Assembly (NCBI GenBank): GCA_027314515.1 | Contig: DAHVAR010000181.1 | Coordinates: 17,111-81,110, forward strand | Source of the DNA: Actinomycetota bacterium | GTDB lineage: Bacteria; Actinomycetota; Actinomycetes; Streptosporangiales; Streptosporangiaceae | Direction of reading: 5' to 3' | DNA length: 64,000 bases | Part shown: piece by piece, positions 25,574 through 34,575 of the stretch | How positions within the stretch are numbered: the first letter of the stretch is position 1 | Layout: each line of letters begins with the position of its first letter | Program-made: the position numbers and the translations under genes | Notes under the pieces: model-generated | Databases searched by the model: none | Told to the model about the DNA's origin: nothing | The model's input: the letters and a program-made list of their open reading frames with translations, nothing else

Positions 25574-26857
25574 TCAGCCCGCGTGAGCGCAGACTAAGGG
25601 CCTAAGCCCGCCATCCCCGGTCCTCAGCTCGAGCTGTGGCCGCCGTGGCGTGGCCGGAGCGGTGTTAGAGCGGCCGAACTGGAGCAGCAGCTGCGGATGC
25701 CCGGAAAGGCCGAGCAGGTCGCGGACATCCTGGCGGTACCGCGGCGACTCCGTCGGCTGCGACTGCAGGCTCGCGAATACCCAGCGGGCTGCCGCCCGGA
25801 GCGACAGCCGGTGCAGGGCCTGGCCGGACCGCAGCCAGTCGGCAGGAGCATCGTTGGCCGTGCTGAGCACCGCGGTTGCCGACGGTGCCACGCCGCCAGG
25901 TCCGTCGCCGCCAGGTCCGCCAGGTGCATCGCCGCCCCGCTGGCCGAAATCGCGTTGCGGCAACCAGAGCGGCCGGCCGGCCGAACCGGGCACTGGCTCG
26001 CCCGGTGGCTGACCGATAGCCCAGGCCGGAACGCCGTCCCTGGCCCTGCTGCCCGGCGGGCGCACCCAGCGGCGCAGTTCGGCAACGATATCCGGATCGG
26101 ACCGCTGTTCGGCCGCAGCCGCGTCAACCAGCCCGACCAGTTGATCAGCCAGCGCAGCCTCGGCGATCCCGGCTTCCGCATCGGCCTGGTCGACCAGCAA
26201 GAGCTCGGCTCCCTCAGCCGCCGCGTCATCAGCCAGCGCAGCCAGCAGCCGCCCGGCGACTTCGCCGGGCGCGAACGGCCCGCGATGCGTGTGCCGGTGC
26301 GGTACCGCGGCCACTAGCTCGGCCTCGGCCTTATTCATCGCCGCACGGCCGCCCGGCCATACCCGGCCGACGAGCCACGGCTCCGCCGGGTCTGGCAGCA
26401 GTTCGGTCACCGGCAGCAGGCCGAGGCTGCGATAGCCCAGCCGCAACCCGAACAGCGCGGCTCCGCAACTGATCATCAGCTCGCGGCCATGTTTGTCCAG
26501 GTGGCGAAGCATCCGGTCCGGGTCGGCGCGCAATTCGATGACGTCCCCGCTAACCCGGAACTGCCACGGCTGGGTGTTGTGCAACGACGGCGCCCGTGCC
26601 GCCATCGCGATGACGGTTGCCGTCTCGGCCTGCGTCAGCGTGGGCATCCCGGACCCGTATCCCGGTTCCCGGCTAGCCGGGCGCGCGTCCGCTGGCCGCG
26701 AGACGGCGGTTAGCAGCAAGCCGCCCCGGTCAGCAATAGCGCCAGCCCAGGGGGACGACCCCGCAGAGCCCCCCGGCGTGCCGGCCGGCCCCGTCCCGGC
26801 CGGTCTCGTCCCGGCCGGTCTCGCGTGAGCAGCTTCCGATTGCATTGCCGAGGTCAT
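25574..26857 (-). CDS. Acg-family FMN-binding (nitroreductase-fold) protein
   Basis: A 427-residue frame whose conserved part starts at about residue 71 (MPTLTQAETATVIAMAARAP, then SLHNTQPWQF, the FMN-contacting motif). Further family blocks are ELMISCGAALFGLRLGYRSLG, VPHRHTHRGPF and the C-terminal ESPRYRQDVRDLLGLSGHPQLLLQFGR. Acg (Rv2032) of M. tuberculosis is a DosR-regulon flavoprotein that sequesters FMN. The first 70 residues are repeats of ARPAG/GTGPAG type and may be non-coding; the alternative start is ATG 26647. A second Gly/Pro-rich insertion lies at about 275-290. Confidence 0.8.
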   Translation of the reverse strand: MTSAMQSEAAHARPAGTRPAGTGPAGTPGGSAGSSPWAGAIADRGGLLLTAVSRPADARPASREPGYGSGMPTLTQAETATVIAMAARAPSLHNTQPWQFRVSGDVIELRADPDRMLRHLDKHGRELMISCGAALFGLRLGYRSLGLLPVTELLPDPAEPWLVGRVWPGGRAAMNKAEAELVAAVPHRHTHRGPFAPGEVAGRLLAALADDAAAEGAELLLVDQADAEAGIAEAALADQLVGLVDAAAAEQRSDPDIVAELRRWVRPPGSRARDGVPAWAIGQPPGEPVPGSAGRPLWLPQRDFGQRGGDAPGGPGGDGPGGVAPSATAVLSTANDAPADWLRSGQALHRLSLRAAARWVFASLQSQPTESPRYRQDVRDLLGLSGHPQLLLQFGRSNTAPATPRRPQLELRTGDGGLRPLVCAHAG

Positions 26858-26918
26858 CTGGCCCCACCGGTCATGTCACATCACCCTTTAGCAGGATGAG
26901 CGGGCGGCGCCACGGCCA

Positions 26919-26938
26919 ACAGGGCCTAACGGCCCTTC
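26919..26938. promoter_or_regulatory. DosR/DevR-like box between the Acg-like and HTH-PPOX genes
   Basis: GGGCCTAACGGCCC fits all six key positions in a divergent gap. The centre is 71 bp before the minus-strand start and about 136 bp before the plus-strand start. Confidence 0.5.
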
Positions 26939-27064
26939 CCGGCTAGACCGATGTCCGTAGAGTTGACGACGGGATGCCGGCCGGGCATTCCGGCGCCGGC
27001 CCGGCCGTCCTGTGCCAGGCTGCCGCATGGCAGCCCAGGCCGGCCCGGGCCTTCTGGAGGGAAG

Positions 27065-27727
27065 ATGGGCAATGATGCCGATTCAGCCGGAACCGACGTC
27101 GGCAGGCGCATCGCCGAGCACCGCAGCCGTGCGGGGCTGACCGTCGCGCAGGCGGCTGAGCGGGCCGGGATGTCACCGGAGTACCTGGCTTACCTGGAGT
27201 CGAGCGCGGCGCCGAATCCCAGTCAGGCAGCCCTGATCCGGCTGGCGGTAGCGCTCGGCACGACCCCGGGCTCGCTGTCCGGTGCCGGGCTCAACCAGCC
27301 GCCGGGCCAGCGCTCGGCGGCGAAAGATGCACTGCTAGACAGCATGACGATCGAGGAGTGCCGGCAGCACCTGGCCGACGGCGGCGTCGGCCGCTTCCTC
27401 TTCCTCGAGCCCGGCCGCGGTCCGGTCGCCATCCCGGTGAACTTCCGGATGGACGGAGCTGACGTCCTGTTCCGCACCAGCGGCAGCGGCGGCATAGCCG
27501 CAGGCGTTCGCGAAGGACGCGTCTCCTTTGACGTCGATCACATCGATGAGGCCCTCGGCGAGGGCTGGAGCGTGCTGATCACCGGCACCGCGCGAATCAT
27601 CACTGACCCGGCCGACCTGGCGCGTGCGCAGGCATTGAACATAGAGCCCTGGGCAGGCGGCGACCGGGCTTCCTATGTCCGGCTAACGGCCAGCCAGATC
27701 ACCGGCCGCCGGATCAGGGCCCGCTAA
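27065..27727 (+). CDS. XRE-type helix-turn-helix plus pyridoxamine-oxidase-fold protein
   Basis: A 220-residue fusion: residues about 12-70 are a Cro/C1-type HTH (IAEHRSRAGLTVAQAAERAG, MSPEYLAYLES) and about 95-215 are a split-barrel flavin/F420-binding domain of the PPOX class (CRQHLADGGVGRFLFLEPG, PVAIPVNFRMDG, WSVLITGTARII). It may be a flavin- or F420-sensing regulator, but no ligand residues can be proven. ATG 27065 has ttctggagggaag upstream, so the longer frame from 26951 is rejected. A DosR-like box lies 136 bp upstream. Confidence 0.8.
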   Translation: MGNDADSAGTDVGRRIAEHRSRAGLTVAQAAERAGMSPEYLAYLESSAAPNPSQAALIRLAVALGTTPGSLSGAGLNQPPGQRSAAKDALLDSMTIEECRQHLADGGVGRFLFLEPGRGPVAIPVNFRMDGADVLFRTSGSGGIAAGVREGRVSFDVDHIDEALGEGWSVLITGTARIITDPADLARAQALNIEPWAGGDRASYVRLTASQITGRRIRAR

Positions 27728-28490
27728 CGCGGCCAAGCGGCCGTTCCAGCGCCGGGCGAGCGCTCAGCAGGCGGCCAGCCGCGAGGTCAGCCTCGCCGTC
27801 GGTCCCCGGCCGCTGTGCGCGGGCCTGGCCGTCCGACTGAGGCGAATTGCCGGGCTGCCCGATGCTCAGCCGGTCACGGACCGCCACGACGCCCTCAACA
27901 TGCCGAAGCCGCGCCACTAGCTGCAATGCCATGCCCGGCTCCGTTATCGCGCCGTCAATCTTCACGATGCCGGAAGCCACTTCGACGTCGAAGGCGCCGA
28001 TGTCCAGGCCGAATTCGCCGACGATAACCGCTGTCAGTATTTCGTGCAGGATGTCCGCGTCCGGGCGCTCATACACGCTCAGCACATCGGACCGGGTGAC
28101 GATACCGATCAGCAGCCCGTCGTCGCTGACCACCGGCAACCGCTTGATCCACCGGTCGTGCATCACCCTGGCGGCGGCGGCGACGGACGTGTCCGGGTGG
28201 ATGGTGACCGCAGGCGAGGTCATGAGCCGCCCGGCCGTCACGGCGTTGACCTTCGACTCCTCGCCCAGCTTCCACCGCAGCCTGATGAGGCCCGCCGGCA
28301 TCCGGCCGTTCGCCTCCTTGTAGAGCAGATCGGCCTCGGATACCACGCCAACGACCCGGCCAGCGTCGTTGATGACCGGGCAAGCGCTGACCCGGTAGCG
28401 GCGCAGCACCGACACGATCTGCTTGAAGTCAGCGTCCCTCTTCACCGCGACAACGCTGGTAGTCATTACGTCCTTGACGGTGGCGCTCAT
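27714..28490 (-). CDS. CBS-pair and BON domain protein (second copy)
   Basis: A 258-residue protein: two CBS motifs (VKDVMTTSVVAVKRDADFKQ at the N-terminus; LMTSPAVTIHPDTSVAAAAR from about 90) and a BON domain (FDVEVASGIVKIDGAITEP) followed by a low-complexity tail. It lacks the N-terminal extension of the 22879 paralogue. ATG 28490 has gggggagggaagtccg as RBS. A perfect GGGAC-N4-GTCCC box lies about 112 bp upstream. The last 14 bases overlap the convergent HTH-PPOX gene. Confidence 0.87.
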   Translation of the reverse strand: MSATVKDVMTTSVVAVKRDADFKQIVSVLRRYRVSACPVINDAGRVVGVVSEADLLYKEANGRMPAGLIRLRWKLGEESKVNAVTAGRLMTSPAVTIHPDTSVAAAARVMHDRWIKRLPVVSDDGLLIGIVTRSDVLSVYERPDADILHEILTAVIVGEFGLDIGAFDVEVASGIVKIDGAITEPGMALQLVARLRHVEGVVAVRDRLSIGQPGNSPQSDGQARAQRPGTDGEADLAAGRLLSARPALERPLGRVSGP

Positions 28491-28592
28491 CGGACTTCCC
28501 TCCCCCGGAATCGTCGTTCCCTTCTCGCCGCGGTCCTGCGGGCAGCGTCGCATGTACGGCCGCCTGCGGGCAGTGGCCTCATACCCAGGGAA

Positions 28593-28612
28593 CGGGGGAC
28601 GTTAGTCCCGGA
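28593..28612. promoter_or_regulatory. Perfect DosR/DevR-like box upstream of the CBS-BON gene
   Basis: GGGACGTTAGTCCC is a full inverted repeat flanked by G and C, the best match in the window with the one at 43439. The centre is about 112 bp before ATG 28490. Confidence 0.6.
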
Positions 28613-28628
28613 CGCTAGCGCCGGCAGC

Positions 28629-31370
28629 TCACCGGAGCTGGCGCAGGAACGGATCTCGCGGGGCAGCGGCTGCGAGCCTGATCCTGGTATCCACCGCGTG
28701 CGCGCCATCGGGCCTGGCGATCACCGGATTGAGATCGAGTTCAGCCACCTCCGGGAGGTCATCTGCCAGCTGGGAGACGCGAAGCAGCAGATCCGACAGG
28801 GCGGTGACGTCGACGGCTGGCGCGCCGCGGTGGCCGAAGAGCAGCGGGGCCGCACGCACGCCACTGATCATCTGCGCAGCGTCGACATCGGTGAGAGGGG
28901 CAAGCCGCGCAGCGTGATCGCCTAGGACGTCGGTGGCGACGCCGCCGAGGCCGAACACCACGAGCGGGCCGAATACCGGCTCCTGAACGACGCCGATCAG
29001 CGTCTCCACGCCGCCGGCCAGCATCGGCTGCACCAGCACGCGGCGCAGCCTGGCGCCGAACGCCACAGCCAGTTCGGCATATGCGCCGGCCACTTCGTCG
29101 CTCGTGCGCAGGTCTAGCTTCACGGCACCAGCATCAGACTTGTGCAGCAGACCGGCCACATCCGCTTTGAGCACGACATGGCCGCCGAGCTTGGCGGCGA
29201 TCGCGACCGCCGACTCCTGGTCGGTCACCGGCCGGGTCTCCACCATCGGGATCCGGTAGCAGTCGAGCAGCGACACCGCATCCGCGGTCGCCAGCCAGCC
29301 GCCGTCCGGCTTGTCCATCAGGAAGGCTGAGACGAGGGCACGCGCGCCGGCCGAGTCGACATCAGCGAGCACGGGCACCTGACCAAGCTGAGAATCACGC
29401 CACTCCCGGTAGCTGACGGCATGGCTCAGCGCGCGGGCCGCGCTTTCGGGGTAGCTGTAGGCCGGCAGCCGTCGTGCTGTCGCTGGCCCGGGCCCGCCGC
29501 CTGCCTCGCCGTCCGTCCCGGCGCCGGCGCCCAGCAGGCTCACCCCCTCCGGCTGGTCCAGCAGCACGGCCGCCATCGGCTTGTCCACCTGCGCCGTCAG
29601 GATCGCGGCACGCAGGTCCGCGATCGCGGTCGGCACGCCAAGCGCCAGCACCGCGTCGACTGATTCGTCCGCGGCCACCGCCTCCAGGCAGGCCCGGAAT
29701 CGGGGGATGCTGACGGTGGCAGTCGTGTCGACCGGCCCTGATACCGTGGCACCGGCCGGGAGCAAGCCGGCCAGGCGCCGCTGCGTGCGCGGGCCGACCA
29801 CGGCGACCGTCAGCCCGCTGTCCCCGCAGGCATCGGCCGCGAGCACGCCGGCCCCGCCCGCATTGGAGACGATCGCGATGCGCCGGCCGGCCGGGAGCGG
29901 CTGGCTAGCCAGCAGCGCAGCCGCCTCCACCAGCTCGCCCAGGCTATGCGTTGCGATGATGCCGGCCTGGCCGAACAGGGCCTCCTGGGTGACCAGCGGG
30001 GTAGCGGACGCGGCCGTGTGCGACGCGGCCGCCCGCTGGCCGGCCGCCGACCGGCCGCCGATGACGGTGAGTACCGGCATTTGCCGGCCTACCCGCCGGG
30101 CTGTCCGGGCGAACCCGCGCGGGCTGCCGAAGGACTCGACGTACAGCACCGCGAGGTTCGTCCGCTCGTCCTGCTCCCACCAGGTCAGCATGTCGTTGCT
30201 GGAAACGTCGTACTTGTCGCCCACCGACGCGAATGAGGAGATCCCGATCCCGAGCCTGCCGAGGTGCTCGAGAAAGGCGACGCCGACCCCGCCGGACTGC
30301 ACGACAAGGCCGGCCGTGCCGGCCGGCGGCATCTCGGTAGCGAATGTCGCGTTCAGCTGCGCTGCGGTCGATACGATGCCGAAGCAGTTCGGCCCGACCA
30401 GCCGCATCCCGTACCTGCGGCAGATAGCGAGCAGGTCCGCGCCGCCGCCGCCCAGGCTCGCGGTAATCACCACCAGTGCGTGCACGCCGCGCTGGCCGCA
30501 CTGGGCGGCAACTGCCGGGACCGCACCCGGCGGTACCGCGATGACGGCAACATCTACGCCGGCCGGCAGGGCGGCGGCCGAGGCAAGGCAGGCGAGGCCT
30601 TCCATGGACCGGCCGCGCGGGTTCACCGGGTAGACCGGGCCGGCAAATCCGGCCGCGACAATGTTGTGCAGGATCTCCCTGCCGACCGAGCCGCGGCGGC
30701 GGCTTGCGCCGATGACCGCCACCGACGCCGGCTGCAGCAGGTGCCGCAGGCTGGCCACGTCCGCAGTGCTTGCCCGGCCCGCCACCGCGTCCAGGTAGTG
30801 GTCGAGCCGTCCGCCGTCGTGACCTGGCAACGGCATGGTCAGCTCGATCACTCCGTTGGCAAACTGCCGCTCCACCGGTAGCCCGGCATCGGCGAACACC
30901 CGCTGCATGGCCATGTTCTCGGGCAGCGTCTCCGCTGCGAACGCGGTCAGCCGCCGTTGCCGCGCCAGCGAAACCAGGTGCTCGAGCAGGAGAGTCGCCA
31001 CGCCGCGTCCGTGCATCTCATCCGACACCGCGAAGGCGATCTCGGCGACGCCCGGCCGCTGTGTCGGCTCATAGCTGGCGACGCCGATGAGCTTGCCGTC
31101 CAGCCGGGCGAGCAGTGCCGCATGATCGGGTCCCTCCGGCCGGCTCAGGCGCTGTGCCTCGCGCTCTGGTGCCTGAGGGCTGAAGCTGAAGAACCGGAAA
31201 TAGGCGTTATCCGGGGACATCTGCTCGTGCATCTGCCTGATGTCGTCGGCGTCCTCCGGCCTGGCCGGACGGATCTCGACCGTGCTGCCGTCGGACAGCA
31301 GCGCATAACTCGCGGGCTCCGGAGGTGTCATCGACATGCTGCCAGGCTCGTCTTGCCCGATCGTGTCCAT
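28629..31370 (-). CDS. GNAT acetyltransferase fused to ADP-forming acyl-CoA synthetase (Pat-like)
   Basis: A 913-residue protein. Residues about 20-175 are a GNAT domain (VEIRPARPEDADDIRQMHEQ; acetyl-CoA loop HGRGVATLLLEHL). Next come the CoA-binding domain (VAVIGASRRRGSVGREILHN), the ligase domain (VQSGGVGVAFLEHLG) with a candidate phospho-His in AAASHTAAS, and a C-terminal ATP-grasp region (GGHVVLKADVAGLLHKSDAG). Such proteins acetylate lysines of AMP-forming CoA ligases or make acetyl-CoA/ATP. It is divergent from an AcuC-type deacetylase, echoing the acetylation/deacetylation pair that controls acetyl-CoA synthetase. ATG 31370 has cggaaggctgccggcc upstream; ATG 31337 is possible. Confidence 0.85.
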   Translation of the reverse strand: MDTIGQDEPGSMSMTPPEPASYALLSDGSTVEIRPARPEDADDIRQMHEQMSPDNAYFRFFSFSPQAPEREAQRLSRPEGPDHAALLARLDGKLIGVASYEPTQRPGVAEIAFAVSDEMHGRGVATLLLEHLVSLARQRRLTAFAAETLPENMAMQRVFADAGLPVERQFANGVIELTMPLPGHDGGRLDHYLDAVAGRASTADVASLRHLLQPASVAVIGASRRRGSVGREILHNIVAAGFAGPVYPVNPRGRSMEGLACLASAAALPAGVDVAVIAVPPGAVPAVAAQCGQRGVHALVVITASLGGGGADLLAICRRYGMRLVGPNCFGIVSTAAQLNATFATEMPPAGTAGLVVQSGGVGVAFLEHLGRLGIGISSFASVGDKYDVSSNDMLTWWEQDERTNLAVLYVESFGSPRGFARTARRVGRQMPVLTVIGGRSAAGQRAAASHTAASATPLVTQEALFGQAGIIATHSLGELVEAAALLASQPLPAGRRIAIVSNAGGAGVLAADACGDSGLTVAVVGPRTQRRLAGLLPAGATVSGPVDTTATVSIPRFRACLEAVAADESVDAVLALGVPTAIADLRAAILTAQVDKPMAAVLLDQPEGVSLLGAGAGTDGEAGGGPGPATARRLPAYSYPESAARALSHAVSYREWRDSQLGQVPVLADVDSAGARALVSAFLMDKPDGGWLATADAVSLLDCYRIPMVETRPVTDQESAVAIAAKLGGHVVLKADVAGLLHKSDAGAVKLDLRTSDEVAGAYAELAVAFGARLRRVLVQPMLAGGVETLIGVVQEPVFGPLVVFGLGGVATDVLGDHAARLAPLTDVDAAQMISGVRAAPLLFGHRGAPAVDVTALSDLLLRVSQLADDLPEVAELDLNPVIARPDGAHAVDTRIRLAAAAPRDPFLRQLR

Positions 31371-31453
31371 GGCCGGCAGCCTTCCGCGGAGAGTAGTCCA
31401 GGCCAGCATTGCAGCCGGCCGCCCGCCCGGCCACCTGCCTAACGGGATACCCG

Positions 31454-31473
31454 GCCGGGACGTTCGGCCGAAA
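31454..31473. promoter_or_regulatory. Weak DosR-like box in the Pat-AcuC divergent gap
   Basis: GGGACGTTCGGCCG matches five of six key positions. It is about 112 bp before the acuC-like start and 93 bp before the Pat-like start, and is followed by the palindrome CGAAATTTCG (31469-31478). Confidence 0.3.
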
Positions 31474-31575
31474 TTTCGCTGGGTCAAGCGACGCATCATG
31501 GCAATTGACCGGGGTTACAGGCCCGTCCGCCGGCATGTGGCAGGCTGGCCATGGCGCGGCGGAAGGAGCCATGAA

Positions 31576-32778
31576 GTGAGCTGCACCCTGCATGTCTCCT
31601 GGGACGACCGGTTGACGGACTACGATTTCGGCCCCCAGCATCCGCTAGGCCCGATCAGGGTGAAGCTCACCATGGAGCTCGCCAGGGCGTTCGGGGTGCT
31701 CAGCCAGGACGAGGTCACGGTGCGGCCGGCGGTCCCGGCCACCGAGGCTGAGCTGCAACTCGCGCACGATCCCGGCTACATCGCGGTGGTGAAGGCGGCG
31801 GGCGCGATGGCCGCCGAGCCCGGCGCGGCGCCGGTTGACGCGGCAACCCTGCTCCGGCATGGGCTTGGCACCGACGATGATCCGGTATTCGGCCATATGC
31901 ACGAGGCATCCGCTCTGGTGGCGGGCGCGACACTGGCCGCAGCGCAGGCGACCTGGTCGGGCGCCGCGCAGCATGGTGCCAGTATCGCTGGCGGCCTGCA
32001 CCACGCCATGCGCGGCAACGCCAGCGGGTTCTGCATCTACAACGACCCGGCCATCGCGATCGCGTGGCTGCTCCGCCACGGTGCCGAGCGGGTTGCCTAC
32101 GTCGACATCGACGTCCACCACGGCGACGGCGTCCAGGCGGCGTTCTGGAACGACCCGAGGGTGCTGACGATCAGCATCCACCAGCACCCGGCCACGCTGT
32201 TCCCTGGCACTGGCCGGCCAGCGGAGACCGGCGGCGCGGGCGCGGAGGGCTCCGCGGTCAACGTCGCGCTGCCGGCTGGCACTAGGGACGCGGGCTGGCT
32301 TCGCGCCCTGCATGCTGTCGTGCCGCCGCTGCTGCGCCAGTTCCGGCCGCAGATCCTGGTCAGCCAGCACGGTTGTGACACGCACTGGAGCGATCCGCTT
32401 GCCAACCTGGAGGTCACCGTCGACGCTCAGCGTGCCGCGCACATGGCCCTGCACCGGCTCGCGCATGAGGTCGCGGACGGCAGATGGCTGCTGACCGGCG
32501 GCGGCGGCTATCAGCTTGTCCAGGTAGTACCCAGAACCTGGACTCACCTGCTGGCAGAGGCCTGCGGCCACCCCATCCCGCCGGGCTCGCCGACTCCGGC
32601 CGCGTGGCGTGAGTACGTCGGCTGGGTGGCCGCCGAGCCGGCCCCCGAACTGATGACCGACGGCGCCGACGGCGCCTACCCGGACTTCGAGGCCGGCTAC
32701 GACCCGGCTGACCCGGTCGACCAGGCCATCATCGCGACCAGGGACGCGGTCTTCCCGCTGCGCGGCCTGTTTCCCTAG
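31576..32778 (+). CDS. acuC: AcuC-like class I deacetylase (histone-deacetylase superfamily)
   Basis: A 400-residue zinc-dependent arginase/deacetylase-fold enzyme. Active-site elements are GGLHHAMRGNASGFCIYND (His pair near 142), the metal motif DIDVHHGDGVQAAFW (about 174-188), SIHQHPATLFPGTG, QHGCDTHWSDPLANL and LLTGGGGYQL. It would remove acyl groups from lysines, likely of acyl-CoA ligases acetylated by the adjacent GNAT-ligase. The ATG at 31571 runs into a stop; GTG 31576 with ggaaggagcc upstream is the start. Confidence 0.88.
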   Translation: MSCTLHVSWDDRLTDYDFGPQHPLGPIRVKLTMELARAFGVLSQDEVTVRPAVPATEAELQLAHDPGYIAVVKAAGAMAAEPGAAPVDAATLLRHGLGTDDDPVFGHMHEASALVAGATLAAAQATWSGAAQHGASIAGGLHHAMRGNASGFCIYNDPAIAIAWLLRHGAERVAYVDIDVHHGDGVQAAFWNDPRVLTISIHQHPATLFPGTGRPAETGGAGAEGSAVNVALPAGTRDAGWLRALHAVVPPLLRQFRPQILVSQHGCDTHWSDPLANLEVTVDAQRAAHMALHRLAHEVADGRWLLTGGGGYQLVQVVPRTWTHLLAEACGHPIPPGSPTPAAWREYVGWVAAEPAPELMTDGADGAYPDFEAGYDPADPVDQAIIATRDAVFPLRGLFP

Positions 32779-32828
32779 GGCACCGTCTTTCCCGGGGAAC
32801 TGCTTCCCGACGGCGCCCTCCATCAGGA
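32778..32828. terminator. Possible bidirectional hairpin between convergent genes
   Basis: The arms GGGCACCGTC and GACGGCGCCC form an imperfect stem between the acuC-like stop and the alcohol dehydrogenase stop. There is no clear T-tract. Confidence 0.4.
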
Positions 32829-32837
32829 AATGGGCCT

Positions 32838-33878
32838 TTACCGGGCCAGCACTACCTTCAGCGCACCGGTGTCGGCGGACCGGCTGAAGACGTCGTAAGC
32901 CTCATCGAAATCATCGAAACCGAACCGGTGCGTGACAAGCCGGGCAGCGTCAAGCTGGCCGCTTGCCAGCAGCCGCAGCAGCGTCGGCGTCGAATAGGTA
33001 TCCACCAGGCCGGTGCTGATCGTGATGTCGCGGATCCACTGATCTTCCAGGTGCAGGGCGGCCGACTTGCCGTGCACGCCGATGTTCGCGACCCTGGCAC
33101 CCGGCCGGGTCAGCCGGACCGCCAGCTCGAAGGTCTCCGGCCGGCCGACCGCCTCGATGGTCACGTCCGCGCCCAGGCCATCGGTCAGCGACCGCACCGC
33201 CTGCAGCGGGTCGCTGATCTCACTGTTCACCGTCACGTCCGCGCCGAACTCCTTGGCTGCCTCCAGGCGCCGGTCCGCGATGTCGATGGCGACGATGTGA
33301 CTCGGGCTGAACAGCCTGGCTGTCATGACGGCGGCCAGCCCGACCGGCCCGGAGCCGACGACTGCGACGACATCTCCGGGACGCACGCCAGCCTTCAGCA
33401 CGCCGACCTCGTAGCCGGTCGGCAAGATGTCGGCGAGCATGAGTGCCTGCTCGTCCGGGACGCCGGAGGGCAGCCGGTAGGTAGAGGTATCCGCGAAGGG
33501 CACCCGGACGAACTCCGCCTGCGCGCCGTCGTAGGTGTGACCGAGCACCCAGCCGCCGCCGCCCAGGCACTGCCCGTACCTGCCCTGGCGGCAGTACTGG
33601 CAGGCGCCGCAGGCAGAGATGCACGACACCAGCACGCGGTCGCCCTCGCCGATGGTGCGAACGGCGGCGCCGGCATCCTCGACGGTGCCGACCGCCTCGT
33701 GCCCGAGTATCCGGCCGGGCCGGACGGTGGGCACGTCACCGCGGAGGATGTGCAGATCGGTCCCGCAGATCGTGGTCATGTCGACCCGCACGATGACATC
33801 ACCGTCATCGGTGATCTGGGGGTCTGGCACTTCGGTGACGGCCCGCTGCCCCTGGCCCTGATAGACAACCGCACGCAT
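32838..33878 (-). CDS. Zinc-dependent alcohol dehydrogenase
   Basis: A 346-residue MDR enzyme of the secondary-alcohol/formaldehyde-dehydrogenase-like branch. Catalytic zinc ligands are in TTICGTDLHILRGDVP and GHEAVGTVE; structural zinc cysteines are in ISACGACQYCRQGRYGQCLGG. The cofactor motif VVGSGPVGLAAV is followed by an acidic residue two strands later (AIDIADRR), suggesting NAD preference. It is 2 bp downstream of a PPOX-family gene and shares that gene's promoter and DosR-like box, so it is probably hypoxia-induced. Confidence 0.87.
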   Translation of the reverse strand: MRAVVYQGQGQRAVTEVPDPQITDDGDVIVRVDMTTICGTDLHILRGDVPTVRPGRILGHEAVGTVEDAGAAVRTIGEGDRVLVSCISACGACQYCRQGRYGQCLGGGGWVLGHTYDGAQAEFVRVPFADTSTYRLPSGVPDEQALMLADILPTGYEVGVLKAGVRPGDVVAVVGSGPVGLAAVMTARLFSPSHIVAIDIADRRLEAAKEFGADVTVNSEISDPLQAVRSLTDGLGADVTIEAVGRPETFELAVRLTRPGARVANIGVHGKSAALHLEDQWIRDITISTGLVDTYSTPTLLRLLASGQLDAARLVTHRFGFDDFDEAYDVFSRSADTGALKVVLAR

Positions 33879-33880
33879 CG

Positions 33881-34345
33881 CTAGCCGTCCTCTCCCCTGT
33901 GGTCAGCTGATCCGCCTGACGCCGGCTCGTGCCGGATTCGCCGGCCGGTAATCCTGGCCGGGGTGATCCTGATGAAGTGCTCGCGCTCCCCCTCCGGCCA
34001 CGGCACAACGCCAGCCGCCCGGGCGTCAGCCTGTTCGTCCGGGTCATCCAGATGGTGCGCGGGCCCCTGGATCAGGACACTCCAGCCCTCGCGGGCTTGG
34101 GCGTCGAACTTGTCGATCTCGAATGCCACGCGGTACTCGGCGTGCTCGATGCCGGTGCGCAGATCCTCATCCGTCGAGCCGGCCGCAGTCGTCCGGAACA
34201 AGATCGCGCCGTCATGCAGCACGTAGTTCACCGGGAGCACGGTGAGGTCGAAGCGTCCGGGGAACGCGAGCCTGCCGATGCCCCCCGGCGCGATCAGCGC
34301 GAGGCACTGCGCCTCGTCGAGCATCTCGAGCTTCGCACCGGGCAC
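33881..34345 (-). CDS. Pyridoxamine 5'-phosphate oxidase-fold protein
   Basis: A 154-residue split-barrel protein: EMLDEAQCLALIAPGGIGRL, DLTVLPVNYVLHDGAILFRT, EIDKFDAQAREGWSVLIQGP and the C-terminal FIRITPARITGRRIR, which is almost identical in plan to the 27065 protein. Such proteins bind FMN or F420 and appear in mycobacterial DosR regulons. GTG 34345 has gagaggagagcac upstream; the frame is open to ATG 34372. It is the first gene of an operon with the alcohol dehydrogenase. Confidence 0.8.
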   Translation of the reverse strand: MPGAKLEMLDEAQCLALIAPGGIGRLAFPGRFDLTVLPVNYVLHDGAILFRTTAAGSTDEDLRTGIEHAEYRVAFEIDKFDAQAREGWSVLIQGPAHHLDDPDEQADARAAGVVPWPEGEREHFIRITPARITGRRIRHEPASGGSADHRGEDG

Positions 34346-34395
34346 CGTGCTCTCCTCTCGCCCCGAGATCACGCTGCCAGCGCGGTTCGTGGCTC

Positions 34396-34415
34396 AATAG
34401 GGGCGAAAGACCCGC
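34396..34415. promoter_or_regulatory. DosR/DevR-like box upstream of the PPOX-alcohol dehydrogenase operon
   Basis: The sequence GGGGCGAAAGACCC fits the six key positions. The centre is about 60 bp before GTG 34345. Confidence 0.45.
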
Positions 34416-34417
34416 TG

Positions 34418-34437
34418 GCCAGGGACTCACGACAGGC
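34418..34437. promoter_or_regulatory. Weak DosR-like box next to the previous one
   Basis: GGGACTCACGACAG fits five of six key positions. It lies 22 bp from the stronger box and might be a secondary site. Confidence 0.25.
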
Positions 34438-34575
34438 AGCTAGCGGGAGGGACCATACCCGCTTCTCGCGGATCCAGATTCCGCGGTGTGCCGGCATTGC
34501 TGCCGGTAACCCCGCGGCTTCCGATGGCTGGTCCCTCCCGCCACCTTCGATCACACCGTCCTCGCCGCTGGGTAT

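Noticed and set aside
25598..25609. GGGCCTAAGCCC as a DosR-like box before the Rv1733c-like gene
   Set aside because: The arms are separated by too few bases; it does not fit the N4 spacing and lies inside the Acg-like coding region.
26951..27064. Longer N-terminus of the HTH-PPOX protein
   Set aside because: ATG 27065 has a near-perfect ggaggg RBS and directly begins the HTH domain; the extension is Pro/Gly-rich and non-conserved.
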